Below are positions 1 through 7,901 of a stretch of DNA of 64,000 nt, piece by piece. Source of the stretch: Trichococcus palustris (GTDB taxonomy: Bacteria > Bacillota > Bacilli > Lactobacillales > Aerococcaceae); NCBI RefSeq assembly GCF_900114465.1, contig NZ_FOTD01000005.1, forward strand, positions 62,001-126,000. The letters run 5' to 3'. Below the pieces are notes generated by a model. It was not told the DNA's origin. It saw nothing but the letters and a program-made list of their open reading frames with translations, and did not search any database. Position 1 is the stretch's first letter; every line of letters starts with the position of its first letter. Position numbers and translations under genes: made by a program.

Positions 1-161
1 GAACGCATGTCCATCCGTTGTTTGACGGAGAACGGATAAACGAAGTGGCAAGGATGTTGGCGGGAACCGATATCACGGAACTGTCGATTGCACATGCGAA
101 GGAATTGTTGGATTTGGCAGATTCCGAGAAAAAGAAGGAAAGCGATGCAAAAATCGTTTAG
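1..161 (+). CDS. recN: DNA repair protein RecN, C-terminal end (partial)
   Basis: The reading frame that starts at base 3 runs open from the window edge to a TAG at 159-161 and encodes about 52 residues. It begins THVHPLFDGERINEVARM and continues with a MLAGTDIT...HAKELL segment, which matches the C-terminal tail of RecN, the SMC-like ATPase that acts early in double-strand break repair. The 5' part lies outside the window, so the Walker motifs cannot be seen. The identification rests on this short tail only and is fairly sure because the REVARML/GxxIT/HAKELL pattern is characteristic. Confidence 0.75.
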   Translation, partial: THVHPLFDGERINEVARMLAGTDITELSIAHAKELLDLADSEKKKESDAKIV

Positions 162-285
162 CCCTGCTTGTCCGGGTTGGTTTTTGGAACGACCAGGGGT
201 GCCGTCGCTATCATATAAAACACCGAGGCCGGGACATTTTCCCGCCTTTATTTTTAGGCAATGCAAGAAAGGATTTCGAAAAACG

Positions 286-1026
286 ATGGCCTATACAAAA
301 ATAATTGCTCATCGAGGCAGTCGCGGAACGAAACCTGAGAACACCTTGGTTTCTTTCCAGGAAGCTATGGCCGTCCACAGCGACGGTATAGAATTGGATG
401 TCCATTTGTCGAAGGACGGCGAAGTAGTTGTCATCCATGATGAAACCGTCGATTGGACGACCAATGGCAATGGTTATGTGAAGGACCTTACCTTGAAACA
501 GTTGAAGGATTTGGATGCGGGAAGTTGGTTCGACAAAAAATACAGCGACTGCAAGATTCCGACTCTGCAGGAAGTTCTGGCTTTTTTGGAAGAATGCAGG
601 TTCGCGGGTGTGCTCAATATCGAACTGAAGACGGATGTTTTTCAATATCCGGAAATAGAAGGAAAAGTATTGGGTTTGACCGAACCCTACCTTTCCAATT
701 TCACAATCATTTATTCCAGTTTCCATTATGGTACATTAAAGAAAATAAAAGCTTTGCAAAAGGAAGCGGAAATCGCTTTATTATTCAGCGAAACAGGTAA
801 GAATGTTATTGAACTGGGTCAAGGTGTGCCGGTTGGCGGATGGCATCCCAAATTTTCCATTTTAAGGAGTTTGCCCCCTTTCGAAACATCCCGCATCCCT
901 CTGCGCGTATGGACCGTCAATCGCAAGGTCGAGATGCAGGTATGTTTGCGGAGAAATATCGATTCCATGATTACCGATTTTCCTGAGAGGGCTTTGCAGT
1001 TGAGGAAGGTGATTCAGGGTGGTTGA
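286..1026 (+). CDS. Glycerophosphodiester phosphodiesterase family protein (GlpQ/UgpQ type)
   Basis: This 246-residue protein belongs to the GDPD family, which hydrolyses glycerophosphodiesters to glycerol 3-phosphate and an alcohol. It opens with IIAHRGSRGTKPENT, where the HR and the E-N pair are family catalytic and metal-binding residues, followed by the GIELDVHLSKDGEVVVIHD segment with the E-D pair and second histidine. No signal peptide is seen, so it should be cytosolic, like UgpQ. The start at 286 is chosen because an AGAAAGGA ribosome site lies just upstream; the open frame extends back to 88 but that part overlaps recN and is not GDPD-like. It overlaps miaA by 8 bases, so the two are translationally coupled. 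Confidence 0.9.
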   Translation: MAYTKIIAHRGSRGTKPENTLVSFQEAMAVHSDGIELDVHLSKDGEVVVIHDETVDWTTNGNGYVKDLTLKQLKDLDAGSWFDKKYSDCKIPTLQEVLAFLEECRFAGVLNIELKTDVFQYPEIEGKVLGLTEPYLSNFTIIYSSFHYGTLKKIKALQKEAEIALLFSETGKNVIELGQGVPVGGWHPKFSILRSLPPFETSRIPLRVWTVNRKVEMQVCLRRNIDSMITDFPERALQLRKVIQGG

Positions 1027-1975
1027 GGAAGAAAAAAAAGCGCTGACGAAAGTAGTTGTTATCGTCGGACCGACCGCTGTCGGGAAAACCGCATTGAGCA
1101 TTCATTTGGCTAAAAAATGCAACGGGGAAATCATCAATGGCGATTCCATGCAAGTGTATGAAGGATTGGATATCGGCACGGCCAAAGTGACGGAAGAGGA
1201 AGCGGAAGGCATTCCGCACCATTTGCTCGGCTTTGTGCCGGTTACCGAAGATTATACGGCCGCGGATTTTAAAAGGGACGCCAGAGAAGCCATTGATAGG
1301 ATTTCGGCGAGCGGGAAGCTTCCTATTATAGTAGGGGGATCCGGATTATATATCGAAGGGCTGTTGTTTGATATGCAGTTCGGCGGTGTTGCGATCGAAG
1401 ATCCTACCTACCGGCAGCAACTGGAGGACGAGCTGGAAAAAACCAGTGCGGAGCAGATTTGGTCACAATTGAAAGAAAAAGATCCGAAAGCAGCCGAACA
1501 GATTCATCCGAATAACAGCAGGAGGGTCATCCGCGCGTTGGAAGTGATCCACTTCGGCGACAAGTTGTTTTCCGAGCAAGAAGACAGAGAAGCCGAAGCC
1601 CATTATGACGCTCTGCTGATTGGGTTGAATACGGACCGCAGCATCCTTTATGAGCGAATCAACAGGCGAGTGGACAGCATGCTTGAAAATGGTCTCCTGG
1701 AGGAAGCAAGGGCCCTTTATGATCTGGATCTTCCGGAAAAAGCGCAGTCCACCAGAGGAATCGGCTACAAAGAATGGTTTGATTTTTTCAAAGGGAAGGT
1801 CTCACTCGAGGAAGCGACAGAAAATCTAAAGCAAAACTCACGCCGCTATGCAAAACGGCAATTGACGTGGTTCAGGAACAGAATGAAAAAGATCCATTGG
1901 TTTGACCTTATTCAGGATAAAGATGCTCTGGCGAGGGTCGAAAACCTGGTGGATGATTTTATCGATAACAATTGA
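1019..1975 (+). CDS. miaA: tRNA dimethylallyltransferase MiaA
   Basis: MiaA transfers a dimethylallyl group to N6 of A37 in tRNAs that read UNN codons. The 318-residue protein has the P-loop GPTAVGKT at residues 17-24, then NGDSMQVYEGLDIGTAK and the IVGGSGLYIEGL segment, and a C-terminal region with RGIGYKEW, all in the family order and at the usual length. The GTG start at 1019 has a GAGGAAGGTGA ribosome site about 7 bases upstream and overlaps the end of the GDPD gene. The hflX gene follows directly, and the miaA-hflX order is common in bacteria. Confidence 0.96.
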   Translation: MVEEEKKALTKVVVIVGPTAVGKTALSIHLAKKCNGEIINGDSMQVYEGLDIGTAKVTEEEAEGIPHHLLGFVPVTEDYTAADFKRDAREAIDRISASGKLPIIVGGSGLYIEGLLFDMQFGGVAIEDPTYRQQLEDELEKTSAEQIWSQLKEKDPKAAEQIHPNNSRRVIRALEVIHFGDKLFSEQEDREAEAHYDALLIGLNTDRSILYERINRRVDSMLENGLLEEARALYDLDLPEKAQSTRGIGYKEWFDFFKGKVSLEEATENLKQNSRRYAKRQLTWFRNRMKKIHWFDLIQDKDALARVENLVDDFIDNN

Positions 1976-1998
1976 TAAAAAAGAAAGTTGGAATAAAC

Positions 1999-3258
1999 AT
2001 GGAAAACGCGAGAGAAAGAGTCATTTTGGTTGGTGTGCAAACAACGCAGTCGGATGAATTCTTTGAATATGAATTGAGTGAACTTGCCCAATTGACGGAA
2101 ACGGCATTAGGGGAAGTCGTAGGGGTGTTGACTCAAAAAAGAGAACGGACTGACTCGGCTACGATCATCGGCAAGGGGAAAGTGGAAGAACTGGTTAACC
2201 TATGCGCCGAATTGGAAGCTGATACGGTCATTTTCCACCATGGATTGACAGCACGGCAAGTACGCAATATCCAAGAAACCGTCGACTGCAAGGTCATTGA
2301 CCGCGTGCAATTGATATTGGATATTTTTGCCATGCGCGCCAGAAGCAAAGAAGGAAAATTGCAGGTCGCGTTAGCGCAGCTGGATTACTTATTGCCGCGC
2401 TTGTCCGGACAAGGGGTCAATTTGTCGAGACTGGGCGGCGGTATTGGAACAAGAGGCCCCGGTGAAACGAAATTGGAAACCGACCGTCGTCATATCCGTA
2501 GCCAAATGCAAGAAATCAAGAAAACGCTGGAAGAAACGGAAAAACACCGGGAACGCGCAAGAGAAAAGAGACGTGCAAGCGAAGTGTTCCAGATAGGTTT
2601 GATCGGTTATACGAACGCAGGGAAATCGACGATCATCAATCGTTTGACCGATGCAAAAACCTACGAAGAAAATCAACTTTTTGCAACGTTGGATCCTTTG
2701 ACGCGCAAGTTGACGTTGCCGAATCAGTTCCAGGCGACCATCACCGACACGGTAGGGTTTATCCAGGACTTGCCGACCCAATTGATCCATGCGTTTCATT
2801 CCACTTTGGAAGAGAGCAGAAATATGGATGTCTTTCTGCATGTCGTCGACGCTTCGACAAGCTATATCGATCAGCATGAGGCAACCGTATTGAAACTGCT
2901 CAAGGACTTGGATATGGACAAAACGCCTATGTTGACGATCTACAACAAAATCGATTTAGCCTCACCTGATTTCCAGCCGCGTTTATACCCGAACATCATG
3001 ATTTCCGCTATTGATGAGGATGATATCGGCCGCTTGAAGGATTTCCTTTGGGAAGAGATCGCAAAAATGTTGGTCCCTTATACAAGAGATATTTCTGCCA
3101 GTGGGGCAGAAGGCAATACATTGAATAAAATGCAACAGGAGACATTCGTTGAATCGATTGAATACATCGAGGAAAGCAATGTGTACCGTTTGAGAGGGTA
3201 TGCAAAAAGGAATTCGAAATGGTTAGGAGACGTTAGCACGCATGCAAGTGATGAATAA
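1999..3258 (+). CDS. hflX: Ribosome-associated GTPase HflX
   Basis: HflX is a GTPase that binds the ribosome and can split stalled 70S particles under stress. The protein has the HflX-specific glycine-rich RLGGGIGTRGPGETKLETDRR region, a coiled linker, then a G domain with the G1 loop GYTNAGKST, the G3 motif DTVGF and G4 NKID. The ATG at 1999 gives 419 residues. A TTG at 1972 would add nine residues and overlap the miaA stop, but neither start has a very strong ribosome site, so the start is less certain than the gene. The 3' end overlaps the next gene by 17 bases. Confidence 0.95.
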   Translation: MENARERVILVGVQTTQSDEFFEYELSELAQLTETALGEVVGVLTQKRERTDSATIIGKGKVEELVNLCAELEADTVIFHHGLTARQVRNIQETVDCKVIDRVQLILDIFAMRARSKEGKLQVALAQLDYLLPRLSGQGVNLSRLGGGIGTRGPGETKLETDRRHIRSQMQEIKKTLEETEKHRERAREKRRASEVFQIGLIGYTNAGKSTIINRLTDAKTYEENQLFATLDPLTRKLTLPNQFQATITDTVGFIQDLPTQLIHAFHSTLEESRNMDVFLHVVDASTSYIDQHEATVLKLLKDLDMDKTPMLTIYNKIDLASPDFQPRLYPNIMISAIDEDDIGRLKDFLWEEIAKMLVPYTRDISASGAEGNTLNKMQQETFVESIEYIEESNVYRLRGYAKRNSKWLGDVSTHASDE

Positions 3259-4495
3259 AGAAGAACAATCGTTGGAAAAAATGGTTGGAAAAGTTGATTT
3301 GAAAATCCAGCCTGTCTTTAAAACAATCCAAGAAAAGGCTCTGTTCAATCAGGCGAAAGTCTTGGATGCGTTCCGGGATAACCGGGTCAGTGACTATCAC
3401 TTCAACCCCAGCACCGGCTATGGCTACGATGACGACGGCAGAGATACTTTGGAAAAAGTCTATGCGGACATATTCAAGGCGGAAGCCGCGCTGGTGCGAC
3501 CGCAGATCATTTCCGGTACACATGCCATCGCAACCGCAATTTTTGGAGTGCTGAGACCGGGAGACGAGCTGATCTATGCAACCGGCCAACCGTATGACAC
3601 GTTGCTGGATATCGTGGGAGTTACCGGCAACGGCATCGGTTCATTGAAAGAATACAATATCGGATACCAACATGTGGATTTGCTGGAGGACGGCAAAGTG
3701 GATATCAGCACGGTGCTGGAAAAAATAAGCCCGCAAACAAAGATGATCGGAATCCAACGGTCACGCGGGTATGCAGCCAGACCATCCTTTACGATCATCG
3801 AAATACAGCAGATGATCGAGGCAATCAGACCGCATGCGCCGAACGCTGTTTTCTTTGTCGATAACTGTTACGGCGAATTTGTCGAAACAGTAGAACCGAT
3901 TGAAGTCGGCGCCGACTTGATTGCCGGCTCTTTGATCAAAAATCCAGGCGGCGGCCTGGTGAAGATGGGCGGCTATCTTGCCGGCCGGGAAGACTTGGTT
4001 GAACGCTGCGCGTACCGACTGACGACGCCTGGCATCGGCCGCGAAGCGGGAGCATCGCTATACAGCCTCTTGGAAATGTACCAAGGCCTCTTCTTGGCGC
4101 CGCATGTCGTAGGCGAAGCAATCAAGGGTGCCGTCTTTACTGCAGCGATGTTGGAGGAGTGCGGCGTTGCCACGACACCGACGTGGGATAGCTACCGCAC
4201 GGACTTGATCCAGATGGTGGCGTTGCCTTCCAAGGAGGCCATGATCGCCTTTGCGCAGACCATCCAAAAATATTCGCCGATAAATTCCACCGTAAAACCG
4301 ATACCCGCCTATATGCCAGGGTACGAAGATGACGTCATCATGGCTGCTGGTACCTTTATCCAAGGGGCTAGCCTTGAATTGACTGCGGATGGCCCGATCC
4401 GTGCGCCCTATCTCTTGTACGTGCAGGGCGGCTTGACCTATGAACACGTCAAATTAGCCGTTACGGCTGCGGTAAAGGACACGTTTTTCGCCTAA
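3242..4495 (+). CDS. Methionine gamma-lyase family PLP enzyme (YnbB / aluminium-resistance family)
   Basis: This 417-residue protein belongs to the PLP-dependent fold-type I family known as YnbB or 'aluminium resistance protein', whose true substrate is unsettled. The likely PLP-binding lysine is in AGSLIKNPGGGLV, after the FVDNCYGEFVE segment that carries the conserved aspartate. The start at 3242 sits 11 bases after AGGAGA and inside the end of hflX. In Bacillus the hflX-ynbB pair is followed by glnR-glnA; here it is followed by a terminator and an unrelated FRG gene. I infer an enzyme of sulfur amino-acid metabolism, but the sequence does not prove it. Confidence 0.9.
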   Translation: MQVMNKEEQSLEKMVGKVDLKIQPVFKTIQEKALFNQAKVLDAFRDNRVSDYHFNPSTGYGYDDDGRDTLEKVYADIFKAEAALVRPQIISGTHAIATAIFGVLRPGDELIYATGQPYDTLLDIVGVTGNGIGSLKEYNIGYQHVDLLEDGKVDISTVLEKISPQTKMIGIQRSRGYAARPSFTIIEIQQMIEAIRPHAPNAVFFVDNCYGEFVETVEPIEVGADLIAGSLIKNPGGGLVKMGGYLAGREDLVERCAYRLTTPGIGREAGASLYSLLEMYQGLFLAPHVVGEAIKGAVFTAAMLEECGVATTPTWDSYRTDLIQMVALPSKEAMIAFAQTIQKYSPINSTVKPIPAYMPGYEDDVIMAAGTFIQGASLELTADGPIRAPYLLYVQGGLTYEHVKLAVTAAVKDTFFA

Positions 4496-4546
4496 ATGAT
4501 CCTTCATTGCGGGCGTAGCTCTGTGGCCTTTGTATAGTGGAAACCG

Positions 4547-4589
4547 ACAGACTTTCATTGTTGTTTTAACAATGAGGGTCTGTTTTTTT
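4547..4589 (+). terminator. Rho-independent terminator after the miaA-hflX-ynbB operon
   Basis: A 16-base-pair stem (ACAGAC...GTCTGT with an inner ATTGTT/AACAAT) closes a short GTTTT loop and is followed by a run of seven T. It ends the operon that includes glpQ-like, miaA, hflX and ynbB genes. Confidence 0.88.
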
Positions 4590-4765
4590 GATATTCCGGA
4601 ACCTCATGGTTTTGTGGTGTTGGAGTAATTGGACGGCACGGCCGCGACGAACGAGGAACCTTCCTGCGTTTGCGCAGGGAATCGCTTAAGGGAACGGAAA
4701 AAAATCGTCAAGGTGAATAATGACGAGGCCGCGATAGCGTTAAATGCATGTTGGGAGCGCTATTA
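4590..4765. other. Gene-free stretch with a GC-rich hairpin
   Basis: No reading frame with a ribosome site is visible here. The stretch is more GC-rich than the FRG gene that follows and carries a hairpin at about 4663-4678 (CCTGCG, four-base loop, CGCAGG) without a T-run. GGCCGCGA occurs at about 4640 and again near 4728. I see no RNA family that I recognise. Confidence 0.4.
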
Positions 4766-4774
4766 TGATATAAT
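4766..4774 (+). promoter_or_regulatory. Extended -10 promoter for the FRG module
   Basis: TGATATAAT is a perfect extended -10 element. No good -35 hexamer stands at 16-18 bases, which is typical for extended -10 promoters. It lies about 95 bases upstream of the FRG gene start. Confidence 0.6.
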
Positions 4775-4869
4775 GGTATTATCAAAAAAAACATAGTAAA
4801 TTTGAAGTGATCTTATAATTTAACAACGGCCAATTGGTCAATGCCTATATTCTTTAAGGAAGTGTGACG

Positions 4870-6273
4870 ATGAAAACGGATGATGTGCTGGTTAAAATGG
4901 TGGAATATGCTTTTTTTAACGACGTAGTGTGTATCAATGATTTTCTCGATTATTATCAGCCTGAGAAACGGGAAGTTGGAAGAAAAAGATACGAAACGTA
5001 CATCGATAATTTTGTTGAGAAACATCTGAGGCCTTTTATTGCCGAAACGGATAACCCATTGAATGGAAAATTTCAGATCAAAAGTTATCGGGGAAACGAT
5101 GGAAAGGGAACTCCCAGAATGGCGGAGCTTAAAAAAGGGGCGGAGCGGGATCAAGAAAACAAACAAGAGATCGACTTTTCCAATGCCATCCAGAAATATT
5201 ATTTGGTAGGTGAAAATGTCGAAATCAGATTTATTACCAACCTTTATGACTTCCTGAGTGGACTTCAAAAAAAACAAAAAGACAGGGCGTTAGAACAAAT
5301 TGCGGAATATGAGAAGACAAGGAACAAAACCAACCTTAGTCCATTCAGAAATACAGCAGAAATGGAATATACAAGAGAAGTGATCTTTGCGCATTTTCAA
5401 AAAGAATTGAAAAATTATTACTACAGAGGACAGGACAGCGTCAATTATAAACTCTTACCCAGAATATACAGAGAAAGTATCTTGGGGCATGAAGCCGACA
5501 TGTTTGACGAATGGATCACCGGTCGACCCGAAGAAATTTCAGATTGCAGGCGACATATCGATGCCTTGCGGGTAATGCATCAACGGGGCTTGGCGACGAG
5601 GTTACTGGACATTACCTCAAATCCATTGGCGGGTTTGTATTACGCAGTATCCCAAAATGATGACTATGATGGCGAACTCATCATTTTTGAAGTCGACAGT
5701 GAAAATCAAAAAGGGCGTTTCAGTGATGCTGTCGAAATCGTCAGTGCGCTCGCCACGCAAAGCATGAAACAGAAGGATGAACTGTCCAAAGCGGGAGCAA
5801 CGTATCACAAAAAGAGAAATGCCTTAAAAGATAAGACGGCCGACGAAGGGCCCAAAGCGGAATTCAATGGACAAAAGGTCACTAAAAAACTGATCCATGA
5901 GGTAAGGCGGATGGTGGGCGATTTCGAACCGATCATTGATCCTGCTGATTTGTTCAAAAGTTTTGTCATCAAACCCTTCAGAGATGAAGAACGGAAGGTG
6001 CGGCAAGGCGATTCCTTTATCCTTTCGGGGTTGGAAGCTGACGGGAAAAATAGCCCTAATCTGAAATATAAAGGCATCGCTGATTCTATCGGAGCTTTCA
6101 GGTTGAGTAGTGAGGATGGCTTATTAGCCGAAGGGAAAATAAGCCGCTACGTTGTTCCTTCCATCTACAAAAATGAAATACGAATAAATCTTTCCGTGAT
6201 GGGGATAAATGAGCAATATCTATTTCCCGAATCGCAGAGTTTCTCGGATTATATGAAGAGGCAATATTTGTGA
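4870..6273 (+). CDS. FRG domain-containing protein
   Basis: This 467-residue protein carries an FRG domain, named after its F/Y-R-G motif, which is found in bacterial and phage proteins of mostly unknown biochemistry and often in accessory or defence islands. YYYRGQDSVNYKLLPRIYR stands at about residues 183-201 and MHQRGLATRLLDITSNPLAG at 236-255, matching the family's RGQ...L.P...R and H.GL.TRLLD...N signatures. The C-terminal GINEQYLFPESQSFSDYM also fits the family. Residues 1-175 look helical and are not recognised. The ATG at 4870 is nine bases after AAGGA; a GTG at 4864 is too close. The function is unknown; a role in phage defence is only an inference. Confidence 0.85.
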   Translation: MKTDDVLVKMVEYAFFNDVVCINDFLDYYQPEKREVGRKRYETYIDNFVEKHLRPFIAETDNPLNGKFQIKSYRGNDGKGTPRMAELKKGAERDQENKQEIDFSNAIQKYYLVGENVEIRFITNLYDFLSGLQKKQKDRALEQIAEYEKTRNKTNLSPFRNTAEMEYTREVIFAHFQKELKNYYYRGQDSVNYKLLPRIYRESILGHEADMFDEWITGRPEEISDCRRHIDALRVMHQRGLATRLLDITSNPLAGLYYAVSQNDDYDGELIIFEVDSENQKGRFSDAVEIVSALATQSMKQKDELSKAGATYHKKRNALKDKTADEGPKAEFNGQKVTKKLIHEVRRMVGDFEPIIDPADLFKSFVIKPFRDEERKVRQGDSFILSGLEADGKNSPNLKYKGIADSIGAFRLSSEDGLLAEGKISRYVVPSIYKNEIRINLSVMGINEQYLFPESQSFSDYMKRQYL

Positions 6274-6373
6274 AAATCAGAATGGATGGAAAGGGGCATC
6301 TGCTTCGAGCGAAGAGGCTGGAAACAGGATCAAGCCGGATAATGGTCTTTGGGAATAAGGGGGATGATACGTC

Positions 6374-6670
6374 ATGGAAGAATTAAAAAGGAAAATAGTT
6401 GAGCTGAAAGAGAAGGATCCCATCAAAATGAAGGAGCTGGAAGAGAAATTCGAGTTTTTGAGGTTTGATGTCATCCGTACAAAAAAAGAGGCCGAAAATC
6501 AGGAAATTGTGCTGGCGGAAGCAAAAGGAAACTGGATAAAGGATAATACAGAAGAAAATCTTGCCAGCATGAATGAAGAGGAGGGAAACCTGGAAATTGC
6601 AAAGCTTCACTATCGATATGCGGTGGAGAAGATGGAACTGCTGAAGTCAGTGGTTTTTCTGCTTAGCTGA
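6374..6670 (+). CDS. Small helical, coiled-coil protein of unknown function
   Basis: A 98-residue, charged protein that is almost entirely lysine-, glutamate- and leucine-rich (MEELKRKIVELKEKDP... EELEEKFEFLRF), so it should form long helices or a coiled coil. I do not recognise its family. It has a good ribosome site (AAGGGGGAT, eight bases before the ATG), lies 100 bases after the FRG gene on the same strand and is followed by a terminator, so it is probably in the same transcript. It could be a partner or regulator of the FRG protein, which is an inference from position alone. Confidence 0.7.
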   Translation: MEELKRKIVELKEKDPIKMKELEEKFEFLRFDVIRTKKEAENQEIVLAEAKGNWIKDNTEENLASMNEEEGNLEIAKLHYRYAVEKMELLKSVVFLLS

Positions 6671-6734
6671 TTGTCGTGGGGCATATATTAATATAATAAT
6701 ATTTCTTTGAAAATGAAAAGATTGGAATTCAACC

Positions 6735-6765
6735 GGCACTTCACTTTGGGGTGCCTTGTTTTTTT
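6735..6765 (+). terminator. Terminator after the FRG module
   Basis: GGCAC and GTGCC form the base of a stem extended by G-T pairs, closing a short loop, and are followed by TTGTTTTTTT. It separates the FRG module from the tRNA-Arg promoter. Confidence 0.7.
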
Positions 6766-6819
6766 CATCAAAAAATTGTTTGAAACGTAAATTTTATGTA
6801 AAAAACCATCCAAAAAGTG

Positions 6820-6848
6820 TTGACAGATCAGCTCTTATCTCATATACT
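6820..6848 (+). promoter_or_regulatory. Promoter of the first tRNA-Arg gene
   Basis: TTGACA at 6820-6825 and TATACT at 6843-6848 are separated by 17 bases, close to the sigma-A consensus. The tRNA starts 38 bases downstream of the -10 element. Confidence 0.85.
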
Positions 6849-6886
6849 TATAAATGTTGTGAGTCGCAAATAGGTTGCTCATACAT

Positions 6887-6960
6887 GTCTCAATAGCTCA
6901 GCCGGATAGAGCATTCGCCTTCTAAGCGAACGGTCGGGGGTTCGAATCCCTCTTGAGACG
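6887..6960 (+). tRNA. tRNA-Arg (anticodon TCT), copy 1
   Basis: A 74-nucleotide cloverleaf with acceptor arms GTCTCAA/TTGAGAC, D-arm GCTC..GAGC, anticodon stem TTCGC/GCGAA with loop CTTCTAA, and T-arm GGGGGTTCGAATCCCTC. The loop gives anticodon TCT, which reads AGA and AGG arginine codons. The discriminator base is G and the CCA end is not encoded, so CCA must be added after transcription. An identical copy lies 228 bases downstream. Confidence 0.96.
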
Positions 6961-6988
6961 TAGTAACATTCTGGCAGTAAAACGATGA

Positions 6989-7029
6989 CCGCCAAAACAT
7001 TGTCCATACAATGCTGCGGCTATTTTTTT
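6989..7029 (+). terminator. Probable terminator after tRNA-Arg copy 1
   Basis: An imperfect stem (outer CCGC/GCGG, inner CATTGT/ACAATG) is followed by CTATTTTTTT. The internal loop makes it weaker than the other terminators in the window. Confidence 0.5.
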
Positions 7030-7072
7030 GCCTGGTTTTGAAGTTGTCAAAAATCTTGCAAGCAAAAAAATC

Positions 7073-7101
7073 TTGATACTGACGGAGAAATATGTTACTA
7101 T
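7073..7101 (+). promoter_or_regulatory. Promoter of the second tRNA-Arg gene
   Basis: TTGATA at 7073-7078 and TACTAT at 7096-7101 are 17 bases apart, with a TG one base before the -10 element. It is unrelated in sequence to the promoter of copy 1. The tRNA begins 87 bases after the -10 element, so a 5' leader must be removed by RNase P. Confidence 0.7.
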
Positions 7102-7188
7102 AGTAAAAGTGACAAATGAACTGGGAAAGCTTTGGTTCGTGTTGTCAAAGGGCAGGCAAGTTGAAGTTTCTCAATGGTTTTCCATAAT

Positions 7189-7262
7189 GTCTCAATAGCT
7201 CAGCCGGATAGAGCATTCGCCTTCTAAGCGAACGGTCGGGGGTTCGAATCCCTCTTGAGACG
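7189..7262 (+). tRNA. tRNA-Arg (anticodon TCT), copy 2
   Basis: The 74 bases are identical to copy 1 at 6887-6960, with the same TCT anticodon, G discriminator base and no encoded CCA. The flanking sequences of the two copies differ apart from a few bases, so the duplication covers little more than the gene. Each copy has its own promoter and terminator. Confidence 0.96.
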
Positions 7263-7274
7263 TAATAAAAAAAG

Positions 7275-7318
7275 AGGTTATCATCCTTGCCGAAGGGCAG
7301 AGATGATAACCTTTTTTT
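7275..7318 (+). terminator. Terminator after tRNA-Arg copy 2
   Basis: AGGTTATCATC and GATGATAACCT form an 11-base-pair stem followed by seven T. An A-run precedes the stem, so it may also work for the minus-strand gene at 7414-7725. Confidence 0.85.
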
Positions 7319-7413
7319 GCCCTTTCCTGAGGTAAGGGCAGATGAGCTTGTGCTGATGCTTCGGGCTCTCTAGAGCGGAGCGATTGAACCGATTCGTTAT
7401 TGGGAATTTGGCA

Positions 7414-7725
7414 TCATTCAAAATTGGTATTTTTGGCTTTCCAGTCTTCCAGTTTGATTCCTACCCAGAATCCATAGATTCCAAATGTGATGATGAGGAG
7501 AAAAAGCCATTTTACCCAGTTTCCGAATAAACTCAAGGCTGTACCATGAAATTCCAAGCGTCTGCCTTCGATGACAGTATGTTCAATTTTCCATTTGTAT
7601 TGCATGCACAGCGCCCAGGGGTAGCAAATGCCAAAGGTCAATCCGGTTATGATGGCACCGAGTAAGGAAATGATGATGAGCTGTGTCAAGCCGCCATCAA
7701 AATAAGAATTATTTTTTGCATTCAT
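7414..7725 (-). CDS. Small membrane protein, DUF898-like
   Basis: A 103-residue protein with two or three hydrophobic segments (about residues 15-45 and 66-90). The order FDGGL, FGICYPWALCMQYKW, the H-T-V-I-G-R-L-F-G segment and IITFGIYGFWV is that of short DUF898-type membrane proteins found in many Firmicutes, whose function is unknown. An AGAGGGAAC ribosome site precedes the ATG. It stands alone on the minus strand. Confidence 0.8.
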   Translation of the reverse strand: MNAKNNSYFDGGLTQLIIISLLGAIITGLTFGICYPWALCMQYKWKIEHTVIEGRRLEFHGTALSLFGNWVKWLFLLIITFGIYGFWVGIKLEDWKAKNTNFE

Positions 7726-7901
7726 AATTGTTCCCTCTTTTCAAAATGATCGTTTCTCATTTATAAGCCTGATAATGGCAAAAAGAAAAAGGGCCTTGGA
7801 GCAGATTGCCCCGCAAGCCCATGTATCAGAAAATGAAATTGTTAGTGAAGTCCCGGTGTATGCGCGTTGAGCAGACTATTTTGCATGCCGGTTGCAGCGT
7901 G

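Noticed and set aside
88-285. Upstream extension of the GDPD gene
   Set aside because: The open frame overlaps recN, has no GDPD similarity and a good ribosome site precedes the ATG at 286.
1972-1998. TTG start for hflX at 1972
   Set aside because: It has a poorer ribosome site than needed and adds nine residues outside the family start; the ATG at 1999 is preferred, although not strongly.
6887-7262. The tRNA-Arg pair as attL/attR of an integrated element
   Set aside because: Only 228 bases lie between the copies and they hold no integrase; both copies are complete with own promoters.
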